From positions 124,001 through 188,000 of the forward strand of contig JAHBTU010000004.1 in the NCBI GenBank assembly GCA_019638455.1: DNA of 64,000 bases, in the 5' to 3' direction. A program made the translations under genes and the position numbers. Shown here piece after piece: positions 1 through 8,259 of this stretch. Source of the DNA: Saprospiraceae bacterium. GTDB taxonomy: Bacteria; Bacteroidota; Bacteroidia; Chitinophagales; Saprospiraceae. Position 1 is the stretch's first letter. Every line of letters begins with the position of its first letter. Under the pieces are notes generated by a model. It saw nothing but the letters and a program-made list of their open reading frames with translations. It was not told where the DNA came from and searched no databases.

Positions 1-723
1 GTGGACGGGCAGCCCATCTCCTGCTTCGGCGCCGCCGACGCCATGCTCTCCGTCAGGGCGCTCACCGGGAAGCCCCCCTTCGCCTACCTGTGGTCGCCCA
101 CCGGCACCACCGACTCGGTGGACGCGGGCCTCGGCCCCGGCCCGGCCTCCGTCACCGTCACCGACGGCTGGGGCTGCACGGCCACGTTTTCCTTCGACAT
201 CCCCGAGCCGGACACCCTGCAGTTCGCCGCCACCGTCACCCGGCCCTCCACGCCGCAGAGCGCCGACGGCGGCATCGTGGTGAACAGCGTGACGGGCGGC
301 ACGCCGCCCTACGCCTACCTGTGGGAGCCGGGCGGCGGCATGGGGAGCGTGCTTGCGGGGCTTTCGGAGGGCACTTACGCGCTGACGGTGACGGACGCGC
401 GGGGCTGCGAGGCGGCGTGGACGTTCGAGGTGAAGGCGCTGGTGGGCGTGACGGAGGCGGAGGGCGTGGCCATGCTGGTCATCTGGCCGAACCCGGCGGG
501 GGAGTCGGCGTGGCTGCGGTGGGAGGGGGCGACGCCTGCCTTGTTGGAGATGTACGACGCTCAGGGTCGCTTGGTTCGGTCGGAGCGGGTGTCGTCGGCG
601 GGCGCGGCGTGGCGGGTGGGTCTGGGTGGCCTGGCCGCGGGGGCGTACGCGGTGATTTTGCGCGACGGGAGTGGCAAGGCGGTGGGCGCGGGCAGGCTGG
701 TGAGGGTCATTGGGGGGCATTAG
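1..723 (+). CDS. C-terminal part of SprB-like T9SS-secreted protein (5' truncated by window edge)
   Basis: This is the tail of a secreted adhesin-like protein. Two SprB/PKD-like repeats are visible (about residues 1-70 and 83-145), each with the pattern GTPPYAYLW ... LSEGTYALTVTDARGC. After them comes a type A T9SS sorting domain (about residues 150-240, with WPNPAGESAWLRW and AAGAYAVIL). That domain is known to direct export across the outer membrane by the gliding/T9SS machinery. The GTG at base 1 is probably an internal codon, because the repeat is already under way. The last six codons (RVIGGH) and the stop lie inside a 10-nt tandem repeat that continues into the intergenic region. Confidence 0.8.
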   Translation: MDGQPISCFGAADAMLSVRALTGKPPFAYLWSPTGTTDSVDAGLGPGPASVTVTDGWGCTATFSFDIPEPDTLQFAATVTRPSTPQSADGGIVVNSVTGGTPPYAYLWEPGGGMGSVLAGLSEGTYALTVTDARGCEAAWTFEVKALVGVTEAEGVAMLVIWPNPAGESAWLRWEGATPALLEMYDAQGRLVRSERVSSAGAAWRVGLGGLAAGAYAVILRDGSGKAVGAGRLVRVIGGH

Positions 724-871
724 GGGTCATTAAGAGTCATTAAGGGTCATTAAAGGTCATTAAGGGTTATTGGGGGTCTTAGAGGCAGTTTTTTGAATTG
801 CGTTAATGACCCCTGATGACTTAATGACCCCTAATGACCCCTAATGACCCTCAATATCCCTTAAATCGGCA
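701..871. repeat. Mirrored tandem array, locus 1 (10-nt units)
   Basis: Bases 701-780 are eight consecutive 10-mers of the type TAAGGGTCAT, all in one register. After a 20-nt segment (781-800) the reverse-complementary units (TTAATGACCC type) run to about 870. Together they form a long imperfect hairpin between two convergent genes. The left array encodes the last codons and the stop of the upstream gene. Confidence 0.9.
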
Positions 872-880
872 GTCAAAGCA

Positions 881-1303
881 TCATGTGCGATTGCCGTAGC
901 CAAGCGTCCAGCCGACCACGCCACCGACGAGCGCACCTATCACGGCCCACAGAGCGGAGTCCACGAGTGCTGCGGTGGCGTTCATGATATTGGAGGTGCC
1001 CAGCATGGACAGGTTGTAACCCAAGGCCATGAGCAGCCCTACCCACGACCCGCCGATGGCACCGGTGCGGAAAGTGGAAATGTTGGCCCAGCGGCTGTAA
1101 ATCATCGCAAAGAGCAATCCTGTGGCAAGGTTGCCCAAGATGAGCGGAATCCACCCCATAGAGGCTTCATCCTTCATCACCCCTGTGGCGCTCCCCTGAT
1201 TGCTGGCGAAAAAGTCCATCAACAGGAAGCCATAGAATAACCAGCCTAAAAGGAAACAGGTGACGCCGCCTGCCAAGGCTGCAAGTAAAACTTTGGTATT
1301 CAT
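881..1303 (-). CDS. Small four-helix membrane protein, DUF1761-like
   Basis: A 140-residue integral membrane protein with four predicted hydrophobic segments (about residues 7-28, 51-70, 82-100 and 112-135) and many small Gly/Ala residues in the helices. Size and the WLFYG motif in helix 1 resemble the DUF1761 family, but this is a pattern impression. No catalytic motif is visible. The start is the ATG at 1301-1303. The upstream sequence has a near-consensus -7 element (TACTTTCG), so it is probably transcribed alone. It converges on the T9SS protein across repeat locus 1. Confidence 0.65.
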   Translation of the reverse strand: MNTKVLLAALAGGVTCFLLGWLFYGFLLMDFFASNQGSATGVMKDEASMGWIPLILGNLATGLLFAMIYSRWANISTFRTGAIGGSWVGLLMALGYNLSMLGTSNIMNATAALVDSALWAVIGALVGGVVGWTLGYGNRT

Positions 1304-1695
1304 AACGTTTTGATTTTAGGTGAACGAAAAATTTTACTGCGGCGAAAGTAGTGGATGTTAAAATATATTCTGTCAAAAAAAATAAAATACCATTGTTTAT
1401 TCTAAACGCATGGATGGTTGCTGGTGGGGGCACCAGCGAAGGCAAGAAGCGCATGGAAGATGTTGATTTTTGTGACAACAATTATGACCCAGGAGAGGTC
1501 AAATGCCCATCACAGAAAAAAGGTCACCAACATTCGACCCCTCTGGGGTCGTTAACATCTCAAAAATGGGGCGTTTCTACCAACATTTGCCCTCTGCGAG
1601 GTTTGTGCGTTTTTGATGCGTGTTGGCTTGCGGGATGCCAGCGACGGCAAGGGTGGAAACTGGCATCGGCATGTTTCCAAATTAGCACATTCCAC
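1304..1695. other. Intergenic region with degenerate palindromic repeats
   Basis: No convincing gene is seen in this gap. Bases about 1484-1606 hold three degenerate copies of a unit that combines a small palindrome (GACCCCTCTGGGGTC at about 1537-1551; related forms near 1490 and 1592) with a neighbouring ACCAACATT. An open frame of 148 codons across it is low-complexity repeat translation and is not called. Confidence 0.5.
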
Positions 1696-2631
1696 TCATT
1701 TATCCCAACATTCCTCATTCACGGTGCGGGCATACTCCACGTCGCGGACCAAGCGCAGGTAAGAGTCGCGGTTGTGGCGTTCGTTTTCGGCGGATGATTT
1801 TGTTTGGAAAATGAAATGGGCGAGACTTGGCCAGCCTTTCAGTTCGGCAGCGGAGAGGGTGAGGCAGATGCTGCGTTTGTCGGAAATATCGGGATGGGCA
1901 TCGCGTTCTGCGTCGCCAGCCATGCGCAAATAGGTAGAGATGGTGGCACGAGTGGGCTGGTAAAAATCGAGGCGGTGTATGCGCGGGTCGGAGGGCAGAT
2001 AGGTGACGAGGAAGGCATCGCGGTCGGTGAGTGGGAAGCCGTTGGGCAGTAAGATTTGACCTGTGTCGGCCACCGGGAAGGCGCCGCTGATGCGAATACT
2101 GTCGGTGGTGGTGAAGCCGTAAAAGACCTTTCGTTGCATGGCTTCACGCACGACGAACAGTTGGGCGGTGTCGGTTTTCCCCTCGGAAGCGAGGCGCCGC
2201 ACGTTTTCCTCGGTCAGGCTGCTGAAAAGGCTTGTTTTGGAGCGGCGTTCGGCCTTGTTCCATCGGTCGAGTTGTCGAAAGCCGTACACGGCTGCCCCGA
2301 CCAATGCTACAAACCCCAAGAGAAACAAGGCCATTTGTCGTCGGATGCGGCGCTCGTCCACTCGTCGGATACGATTGCGCGGGGTGTCCACAGTTTTGTT
2401 CACGGTGAATTCGTAGCCGAAACGCCCGTCGGGTTCCTTGTGCAGGTGAATTTCGCAAAACTCATCTTCGATGAAAAACGAGTAGGTACGCGGCTCCTTC
2501 ACCGAAAAATCCACCTGCACCACGCGCATATTGCAGTGTATCAACAAATGTCCGCTCTCGTCGCCGTGGTATAAGCCCACGCGATGCCGACCGCCTCGGT
2601 CGTCGAGAAAAACCCAGCCCATTTGTGCCAT
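1696..2631 (-). CDS. Uncharacterised single-pass membrane protein
   Basis: A 311-residue protein I do not recognise. The N-terminal ~100 residues look soluble and beta-rich (MGWVFLDDRGGRHRVGLYHG). A basic stretch (RIRRVDERRIRRQ) then leads into one transmembrane helix (about residues 100-122), followed by a ~190-residue C-terminal part with several Asp/Thr-rich loops. There is no signal peptide, so the N-terminus is probably cytoplasmic and the C-terminal part periplasmic. It lies 69 bp downstream of meaB on the same strand and may share its transcript. The function is unknown. Confidence 0.65.
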   Translation of the reverse strand: MAQMGWVFLDDRGGRHRVGLYHGDESGHLLIHCNMRVVQVDFSVKEPRTYSFFIEDEFCEIHLHKEPDGRFGYEFTVNKTVDTPRNRIRRVDERRIRRQMALFLLGFVALVGAAVYGFRQLDRWNKAERRSKTSLFSSLTEENVRRLASEGKTDTAQLFVVREAMQRKVFYGFTTTDSIRISGAFPVADTGQILLPNGFPLTDRDAFLVTYLPSDPRIHRLDFYQPTRATISTYLRMAGDAERDAHPDISDKRSICLTLSAAELKGWPSLAHFIFQTKSSAENERHNRDSYLRLVRDVEYARTVNEECWDK

Positions 2632-2700
2632 GATGAGTGTCAGCGCAAATTTGAAATGGAAAGGTAACGCGACGCGGCGGCTTTTGTGTCGGGTAGTGTG

Positions 2701-3768
2701 TTAAAACTTTTCCGACCACGATTTTAGCACGGCTTCGGCTGCCGCAAAGGGCGACATCTGCCCGGCGAGTACGGCGGGTTCGAGCGTTTCCAGTTGTTTT
2801 CTGACTTTCGGATGGCTGAAAAAGGCCTTTTGGATGCCAGCTTGCAGGGTTTCTTTGAACCAATATCCCGCCTGTTGTTTTCGGTTTTCCTGAAAAAAAC
2901 CGTTGTCGAGGATATGTGCTTTGAAGGCTTCGATGGTCTGCCAGATTTCCGCGATGCCAGTGCCTTGTTCGGCGCTGCAAGTCAGCACTTTGGGTGTCCA
3001 TCCATTGGGTTTGGGAGGGAAAAGATGGGTGGCGTTGAGGTAGTGGGCGCGGGCTTGGTTGGCTAATTTTACCCGTTCGCCGTCAGCCTTGTTCACTGCC
3101 AAGATGTCGGCCATTTCCACGATGCCGCGTTTGATGCCTTGCAACTCGTCGCCTGCTCCGGGCAATAGCAGCAACAGGAACAAATCCGTCATGCTGTGCG
3201 CCGCGATTTCGGATTGACCTACTCCCACCGTTTCAATAATGACCGTGTCGTAACCTGCTGCCTCTACCAGCAAGATGGTCTCGCGTGTTTTGCGTGCCAC
3301 GCCTCCCAGCGACTCACCTGATGGTGAGGGGCGGATGAAGGCCATATCATTGCCGGAGAGCTGTTCCATGCGTGTTTTGTCGCCCAAAATGCTGCCTTTG
3401 CTCACCGAACTGGTGGGGTCAATGGCCAACACCGCCACGCGCTGGCCTTGCTGCGTCAGGTGGGTGCCGAGCGCCTCGATAAAGGTGCTTTTGCCTACGC
3501 CCGGTGCTCCGGTGACGGCGATGCGGAGGGTAGGGTTGTTGGTTGTTGGTTGCTGCTCTCCCGGATGAACATCCGTTCGGACGGGGTTGCTGTTGGTGGG
3601 GTGGAGCAGTTCGGCGATGACTTCTTGGGCGAGTGCTTGGTGGTCGGGGCGGGCACTTTCCACCAAGGTGATGGCTTGCCCGAGCACGACGCGGTTGCCG
3701 GCGCGGATGCCTTGCACGAATGTCTCGACGGTGGGTAGGACGCGACGCATCGTGCGAAGGTAGTTCAT
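2701..3768 (-). CDS. meaB: Methylmalonyl-CoA mutase-associated GTPase MeaB (ArgK family)
   Basis: A G3E-family P-loop GTPase that in known systems loads and protects adenosylcobalamin in methylmalonyl-CoA mutase. The Walker A motif GAPGVGKS is at residues 87-94, ETVGVGQSE near 180, and NKAD for guanine recognition near 226. The length (355) is slightly above the usual size. The excess is a hydrophilic insert at about residues 57-80 (NPVRTDVHPG and a Q/T/N-rich tail), between the N-terminal helices and the P-loop strand. That insert is encoded by a dispersed palindromic repeat also found at 47.3 kb. No mutase gene is in the window. Confidence 0.93.
   Translation of the reverse strand: MNYLRTMRRVLPTVETFVQGIRAGNRVVLGQAITLVESARPDHQALAQEVIAELLHPTNSNPVRTDVHPGEQQPTTNNPTLRIAVTGAPGVGKSTFIEALGTHLTQQGQRVAVLAIDPTSSVSKGSILGDKTRMEQLSGNDMAFIRPSPSGESLGGVARKTRETILLVEAAGYDTVIIETVGVGQSEIAAHSMTDLFLLLLLPGAGDELQGIKRGIVEMADILAVNKADGERVKLANQARAHYLNATHLFPPKPNGWTPKVLTCSAEQGTGIAEIWQTIEAFKAHILDNGFFQENRKQQAGYWFKETLQAGIQKAFFSHPKVRKQLETLEPAVLAGQMSPFAAAEAVLKSWSEKF
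3550..3597 (-). repeat. Palindromic repeat inserted in frame in meaB
   Basis: Read on the minus strand, this carries CCCCGTCCGAACGGATGTTC followed by ATCCGGG. It matches bases 47301-47332 between the two tRNA genes with two mismatches over about 32 nt. It encodes NPVRTDVHPG in the MeaB linker. Confidence 0.7.
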
Positions 3769-3826
3769 CTCTTCAACCTTCTATGAACGGCGTTGTTTTC
3801 GTGTTGGCAACACACAAACAATTGCT

Positions 3827-4510
3827 TTGATGATGAAACCCTTTTTCCCGCTTTTGCTGCTGATTTTTTCTCTTTTTTCCTGTAAAAACGACGCAAAAAC
3901 GCCAGCTGCTTCAGATTCGGCCAATGGCCCAGCCGCAGCCCAACAGGAGGCGGCACCCGCTCCTCGCAAACACATCGTTTTCTTTGGCAACAGCATCACG
4001 GCTGCTTACCAACTTTCGCCCGAACAGGGCTTCACCCATCTTGTTCAGATGAAAATTGACTCACTCGGCCTGCCTTACACCTGCGTGAATGCGGGGCTGA
4101 GCGGCGAGACCACCGCCGACGGGGTGAGCCGTATTGATTGGATTTTGGAACAACCCATTGAGATTTTCGTGCTCGAACTCGGCGGCAACGATGCCCTGCG
4201 GGGCTTGCCGCTTTCGGAATCGAAAAAGAATTTGCAATTGATAATTGATAAGGTGAAGGCGAAATATCCTGATTGCAAAATCATCGTGGCGGGCATGATG
4301 GCTCCCCCCAACCTCGGTTCCTATGCGAAGGAATTTTACGATATTTTTCCGGCGCTTGCCAAGCGCAACAACGCCGCGCTCATCCCTTTTATCCTCGAAG
4401 GCGTGGGTGGCGATCCTTCGCTCAATCTGCCTGATGGCATTCACCCCAACGTGGAGGGGCATCGGATTTTGGCTGAAACGGTGTGGCAGACCTTGCGCCC
4501 ACTTTTATAG
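3827..4510 (+). CDS. SGNH/GDSL esterase lipoprotein (TesA-like arylesterase)
   Basis: A 227-residue lipoprotein. A hydrophobic signal ends in a lipobox LFSC, with the lipidated Cys at residue 19, followed by an Ala/Pro-rich tether (about 25-48). The SGNH hydrolase blocks are in order: GNSIT (catalytic Ser), GLSGET, GGND, and DGIHPN (catalytic Asp/His). The family hydrolyses ester or thioester bonds of small acyl substrates, and the closest type is TesA/arylesterase. It is expected on the periplasmic side of the envelope. It diverges from meaB, with starts about 58 bp apart. The second or third Met could also be the start. Confidence 0.88.
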   Translation: MMMKPFFPLLLLIFSLFSCKNDAKTPAASDSANGPAAAQQEAAPAPRKHIVFFGNSITAAYQLSPEQGFTHLVQMKIDSLGLPYTCVNAGLSGETTADGVSRIDWILEQPIEIFVLELGGNDALRGLPLSESKKNLQLIIDKVKAKYPDCKIIVAGMMAPPNLGSYAKEFYDIFPALAKRNNAALIPFILEGVGGDPSLNLPDGIHPNVEGHRILAETVWQTLRPLL

Positions 4511-4546
4511 GTAAACTCTCGAACGATTATTATGTGCCTCCCAACC

Positions 4547-5041
4547 TCAAAACAGCGCTCCTTGCTCCGCGAAGCGGGTGGGGTTCTCGTGTCGGAGCAG
4601 CTGCATTTTCGTGTCCAAACCATAAAAGTAGCCGCGCAACTCTCCCGCTTTCCCGATGACCCGGTGGCATGGCACGACGATGGCCAATGGATTGGAGCGG
4701 TTGGCCATGCCCACAGCCCGCACTGCCGAGGGATTTCCCAATTTTTGGGCGATTTCGGAGTAGGAAGTGGTGGTGCCGTAAGGGATTTGCAAGAGTTGGG
4801 CCCACACCTGGCGATGAAACTCGGGCTGGCCGCTCCAATCTATTTTCACGTCGAAGTAGGTGCGTGTACCCTCAAAGTAGGCTGCCAACTGGTTGCGGCA
4901 TATCGCCACCGGGTGAGCGTCGGGCAAGGCTGATGCGGGTTCGCCGGGTTTGTCGCAATAGTGCACAGTGCGAATGCCCAATTCGCTACCGCTGATTTCG
5001 AACCATCCGATGGGTGTTTGGAGATAGGTTGTGACAATCAT
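4547..5041 (-). CDS. ogt: Methylated-DNA--protein-cysteine methyltransferase
   Basis: A 164-residue suicidal DNA repair protein that transfers the alkyl group from O6-alkylguanine to its own cysteine. The active-site motif PCHRV is at about residues 124-128. It is preceded by the helix-turn-helix segment with GNPSAVRAVGMANRSNP and followed by GYFYGLDTKMQLL, typical of the Ogt/MGMT C-terminal domain. A shorter N-terminal domain covers residues 1-75. It converges on the SGNH esterase. Upstream there is a recognisable Bacteroidota promoter and then repeat locus 2. Confidence 0.95.
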   Translation of the reverse strand: MIVTTYLQTPIGWFEISGSELGIRTVHYCDKPGEPASALPDAHPVAICRNQLAAYFEGTRTYFDVKIDWSGQPEFHRQVWAQLLQIPYGTTTSYSEIAQKLGNPSAVRAVGMANRSNPLAIVVPCHRVIGKAGELRGYFYGLDTKMQLLRHENPTRFAEQGALF

Positions 5042-5067
5042 GGGACGCTCTCTCTTTGTTTAGCGTT

Positions 5068-5098
5068 CAAAGGTCGCTTCATTTGCTGTTCTTGCCAA
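5068..5098 (-). promoter_or_regulatory. Bacteroidota-type promoter of ogt
   Basis: On the minus strand, TTG (5096-5098), a 20-nt spacer and GACCTTTG (5068-5075) match the TTG / TAnnTTTG pattern with one change. The -7 box ends 26 nt before the ogt ATG. Confidence 0.5.
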
Positions 5099-5117
5099 TG
5101 TTTTTTAAGAAAATTTA

Positions 5118-5900
5118 GGTGGAGGGTGGAGGGTAGAGGGTGGAGGGTGGAGGGTGGAAGGTGGAGGGTGGAAGGTGGAGGGTGGAAGGTGGAAGGTGGA
5201 AGGTGGAGGGTGGAAGGTGGAGGGTAGAAGGTAGAAGGTGGAGGGTGGAAGGTGGAGGGTGGAAGGTGGAGGGTGGAAGGTGGAGGGTGGAAGGTGGAGG
5301 GTGGAAGGTGGAGGGTAGAAGGTAGAAGGTGGAGGGTGGAAGGTAGAGGGTGGAAGGTAGAAGGTGGAGGGTGGAAGGTAGAGGGTGGAAGGTAGAGGGT
5401 GGAAGGTAGAGGGTGGAAGGTAGAAGGTGGAGGGCTTTGAGACTTGCTTTGAGGTTGCTTACTGTTTCAATAAATATGCGAATTCGGGGTTGTGGTAAAA
5501 CGCAAAAGGCGCACGCTATTGAGGCCGTATCACAAGTTTAAATTTCGACAGGATTAACAAGATTTACAGGTTTTTTTACCCGAAAAAGGGCGCGAACCAT
5601 GTCAATCCTGTCAAACAAACATCGCTTATGAGACATCCTCAATAAGGTTGAATATCAAACGCCAAGAAGTTTTAACCCCCATTCGCATATTTATTGAAAC
5701 AGTAAGCAACCTCAAAGCAAGCCTCAAAGCCCTCCACCCTCTACCTTCCACCCTCCACCCTCCACCTTCCACCCTCCACCCTCTACCTTCCACCCTCCAC
5801 CTTCCACCCTCTACCTTCCACCCTCCACCCTCCACCTTCCACCCTCCACCCTCTACCCTCCACCTTCCACCTTCCACCTTCTACCTTCTACCTTCTACCC
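5118..5900. repeat. Mirrored tandem array, locus 2 (7-nt units)
   Basis: Bases 5118-5433 are about 45 head-to-tail 7-mers of the GGTGGAG/GGTGGAA/GGTAGAG type. A non-repetitive arm follows (5434-5500), then a loop (5501-5666), the inverted copy of the arm (5667-5730) and about 24 complementary CCACCCT-type units (5731-5900). The loop holds a smaller inverted pair (GACAGGATT near 5550, AATCCTGTC near 5603). No gene is present. Confidence 0.93.
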
Positions 5901-6066
5901 AAAGTTTTTACGTTTTTTTCAACACTATCATTGATTCTCCAAATTTTCCAAATTTTTGCCGCCACATCCGTGCGTTGTGTTTCTCGTTCATTTTTTGGAG
6001 CGGGATAGCTGTCGCTGTTGTTGCGCATTTTCGCCATTGACAGTCTTATTGTGCTCGATTCCAAAT

Positions 6067-6926
6067 ATGCCCATGAATTTTTGGCAAAAACCCATTGAGA
6101 CGCTTCAGGAGTTGCTGCGGCGCAAGGCGCCACATCTCCGTCAGGTGCGCCATTTTCCTTCCGTTGTGCTCGAACGCGAGGTGGATTTCGACGTGTACCT
6201 GCCACCTGACTATCATTTCTCGCGGGGGCGACACTACCCATTAGTGCTTTTCAACGACGGGCAGGATTTGCCCCGCATGGGTTTTGCCCGCATTTTGGAA
6301 CGGCTTTTTTCAAAAAAGAAATTCCGGGGTGCATCGTGGTGGGGGTGTATGCCTCCGGCGAACGAATGCGCGAATACGGCACGGTGCGCCAAGCCGACTA
6401 CAAGGGGCGGGGCGACAAGGCGCGATTTTACCGCGATTTTGTTTTGGAGGAATTGTTGCCTTACCTGCATCGGCAATTTCGCATATCGGGCCATCGGGCG
6501 GAGACGGCTTATGCCGGGTTTTCGCTCGGTGGCTTGTCGGCCTTGGATATCGCATGGGCCTACCCGCAGATTTTTGGCGTGGCAGGCGTGTTTTCTGGCT
6601 CGTTGTGGTGGCGGTGGACACCCGTTGACCCTCACGACCCGGATGCCGACCGCATCATGCACGACATTGTGGCCACGTCGGTTCAGTGGGACGTTCGGCA
6701 GCGGTTTTGGTTCCAGTGTGGCACATTGGACGAGGAGGACGACCGCAACGGCAATGGCGTGATTGACTCGATTGACGACACGCTCGATTTGATTCGGGTA
6801 CTAAAAACAAAGGGCGTGGGCGACGCGCAAATCCGATATTTGGAGATGGAGGGTGGTCGGCACGAACCCATGACTTGGGGAGCAGCCATGCCGGATTTTT
6901 TGCGTTGGGTGTTCAGACGCGGCTAG
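6067..6926 (+). CDS. Esterase D/enterochelin-esterase-like alpha/beta hydrolase, read through a -1 frameshift
   Basis: The protein is split over two frames. Frame 1 from ATG 6067 (or 6073) encodes the N-terminal strand region (VDFDVYLPPDY, YPLVLFNDGQD). The sequence from about 6318 continues in the -1 frame (PGCIVVGVYASGERMREYG) through the nucleophile elbow GFSLGG to the catalytic His region GGRHEPMTW and a stop at 6924-6926. Together they give about 286 residues, the normal size for this esterase family (ferric-enterobactin or acyl-ester hydrolysis; substrate unknown). The junction is at A AAA AAG (6312-6318), a classical slippery heptamer in the zero frame. This may be programmed frameshifting, a real indel, or a homopolymer sequencing error. 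The stop overlaps that of pabA. Confidence 0.75.
6312..6358 (+). promoter_or_regulatory. Candidate -1 ribosomal frameshift signal
   Basis: The heptamer A AAA AAG is in frame at 6312-6318. Seven bases later GGGGTGCAT (6326-6334) can pair with ATGCCTCC (6349-6356), giving a short stem with one mismatch and a 14-nt loop. The geometry fits known bacterial -1 sites, but the stem is modest and no energy was computed. Confidence 0.4.
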
Positions 6927-7498
6927 CTGTCCTCCACCATGCCCACCCAATTGCGCAGTATTTGCAAGCCGTGTTCGGTCAGGATGGATTCAGGATGAAA
7001 TTGAACGCCCACAAGCGGGAGTGTGCGGTGCGCCAGCGCCATGATTTCACCTGAATCAGAGACGGCCAGACAGTCGAGCGGGGTTCCGTCAAGTGAATCC
7101 AAGAGCAAGGAGTGATAGCGCATCACACCGAATCTAGAGGGGATGCCCGCAAAGAGCGGGTGGCCATAGTGCTGTATTTCGGTGGTTTTGCCGTGCATCG
7201 GGGTTTTTGCTTTCACGAGCCTCGCCCCGAAAAACTCGCCTAGCGCCTGATGGCCGAGGCAAACGCCCAGCATGGGCACTTCGCGGTGAAAACGCTCGAT
7301 GAGCGCCGTCATCAGCCCCGCGTCGGCAGGGCGCTTGGGGCCGGGCGAAAAGACCAAGGCATCAAAGTCGAGGCGTTTGAGGGAATGGAGCGGGAGGGCA
7401 TCATTGCGCACCACCTGACAGTCTGCTCCGGTCTGAAGCAGGTAATCGTACAGGTTGTACGTGAAAGAATCGTAGTTGTCGAGCAGGAGAATATTCAT
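6923..7498 (-). CDS. pabA: Glutamine amidotransferase of p-aminobenzoate/anthranilate synthase (PabA/TrpG)
   Basis: A class I glutamine amidotransferase subunit (191 residues). It supplies ammonia from glutamine to a chorismate-using partner in folate or tryptophan synthesis. The oxyanion/nucleophile motif GVCLGHQ carries the catalytic Cys near residue 79, and VQFHPES near 168-173 supplies the His-Glu pair. The start MNILLLDNYDSFTYNL is the classic N-terminus. No large subunit and no trp or fol gene is nearby, so PabA versus TrpG cannot be decided here. It sits 5 bp after cvpA and is probably co-transcribed. Confidence 0.9.
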   Translation of the reverse strand: MNILLLDNYDSFTYNLYDYLLQTGADCQVVRNDALPLHSLKRLDFDALVFSPGPKRPADAGLMTALIERFHREVPMLGVCLGHQALGEFFGARLVKAKTPMHGKTTEIQHYGHPLFAGIPSRFGVMRYHSLLLDSLDGTPLDCLAVSDSGEIMALAHRTLPLVGVQFHPESILTEHGLQILRNWVGMVEDS

Positions 7499-7503
7499 CG
7501 CGG

Positions 7504-8166
7504 CTATTCCTCGATGCCGTCGTCGTCGGTCGGATAGGTGTAGGTGGGGCGTTTGTCGGCGCCTTCGGGCGCGGTTTCTACGGCACCGCCTTTCGGCTTA
7601 TACACATTGGGCGCGGATTCTGTTTTTTGAATGCCGTATTTGTCGAGTCGGTCGAGCCAGTTGAGCGAAGTGTCCCAAGCCTCTTCGGCAAAAGGGCGCA
7701 GCTGCGAGGCCACCTGTTTGGCGCCACCCGGCAATTTTTCGAGTATTTTGTAATAGGTGCGCGATTCGTCGAGCGTGGCTTGGTTGACGAATTGAACCTT
7801 CACGGCAAACCAAAGCAAGATGCTGTAAATCAGGACGGCCAAGCTGGCCATTAGCGCACCGCCAAGCGTTCGATTGAGAAAACCGAGATAGACGGCTTGC
7901 AACCCGCGCTCAAATGCTTTTGCGGTGGCACGCATCATGAACATGATGAGCGCCATGTTGAGGATAAAAGCGGCCGCAAAAAGCGTGGGGTTCTGAGTAT
8001 TGAACATCCGTTCGAGGATGTTGGTGGTAAGTGGCGTGATTTTGAAAGCGAACACAACGCCAAAAACATAGGCCAGTATGTTGAAAACAGTGCTGACGAT
8101 GCCCCTGTTGTAGCCTTGCCAGAAGCCATAGCCAAACACTATCAGGAATATCAAATCAATGGGCAT
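7504..8166 (-). CDS. cvpA: CvpA family membrane protein
   Basis: A 220-residue protein with four predicted transmembrane helices in the first ~125 residues (MPIDLIFLIVFGYGFWQGYN, the ILAYVFGVVFAF region, the FAAAFILNMALIMFMM region, GALMASLAVLIYSILLWF). This is the CvpA/colicin V production layout. The C-terminal tail (about 150-220) is hydrophilic with acidic and Pro-rich stretches. The family has been linked to envelope stability and colicin V secretion; the exact role is unclear. It leads a two-gene unit with pabA and diverges from kdsD. Confidence 0.85.
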   Translation of the reverse strand: MPIDLIFLIVFGYGFWQGYNRGIVSTVFNILAYVFGVVFAFKITPLTTNILERMFNTQNPTLFAAAFILNMALIMFMMRATAKAFERGLQAVYLGFLNRTLGGALMASLAVLIYSILLWFAVKVQFVNQATLDESRTYYKILEKLPGGAKQVASQLRPFAEEAWDTSLNWLDRLDKYGIQKTESAPNVYKPKGGAVETAPEGADKRPTYTYPTDDDGIEE

Positions 8167-8202
8167 GATATGGGAAGCCTACTGGCTTTGAGCGTTTTAT
8201 AC

Positions 8203-8235
8203 GGCACAAAGATACGCAAGCGGCTTATATCTTTG
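8203..8235. promoter_or_regulatory. Divergent -7 elements between cvpA and kdsD
   Basis: CAAAGATA (8205-8212, a TATCTTTG -7 box read on the minus strand) and TATCTTTG (8228-8235) on the plus strand form a dyad pointing at cvpA and kdsD. No clear TTG -33 element is seen for either. Confidence 0.4.
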
Positions 8236-8259
8236 CCGCCCTTTTAATGATTGAGAAAA

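Noticed and set aside
1351..1797. 148-codon plus-strand frame in the 1.3-1.7 kb gap
   Set aside because: It is made from palindromic repeats and overlaps the end of a better-supported minus-strand gene.
5118..5900. CRISPR array
   Set aside because: The repeats are 7-nt units in direct contact without spacers, and they are mirrored. The same holds for the other arrays, and no cas gene is present.
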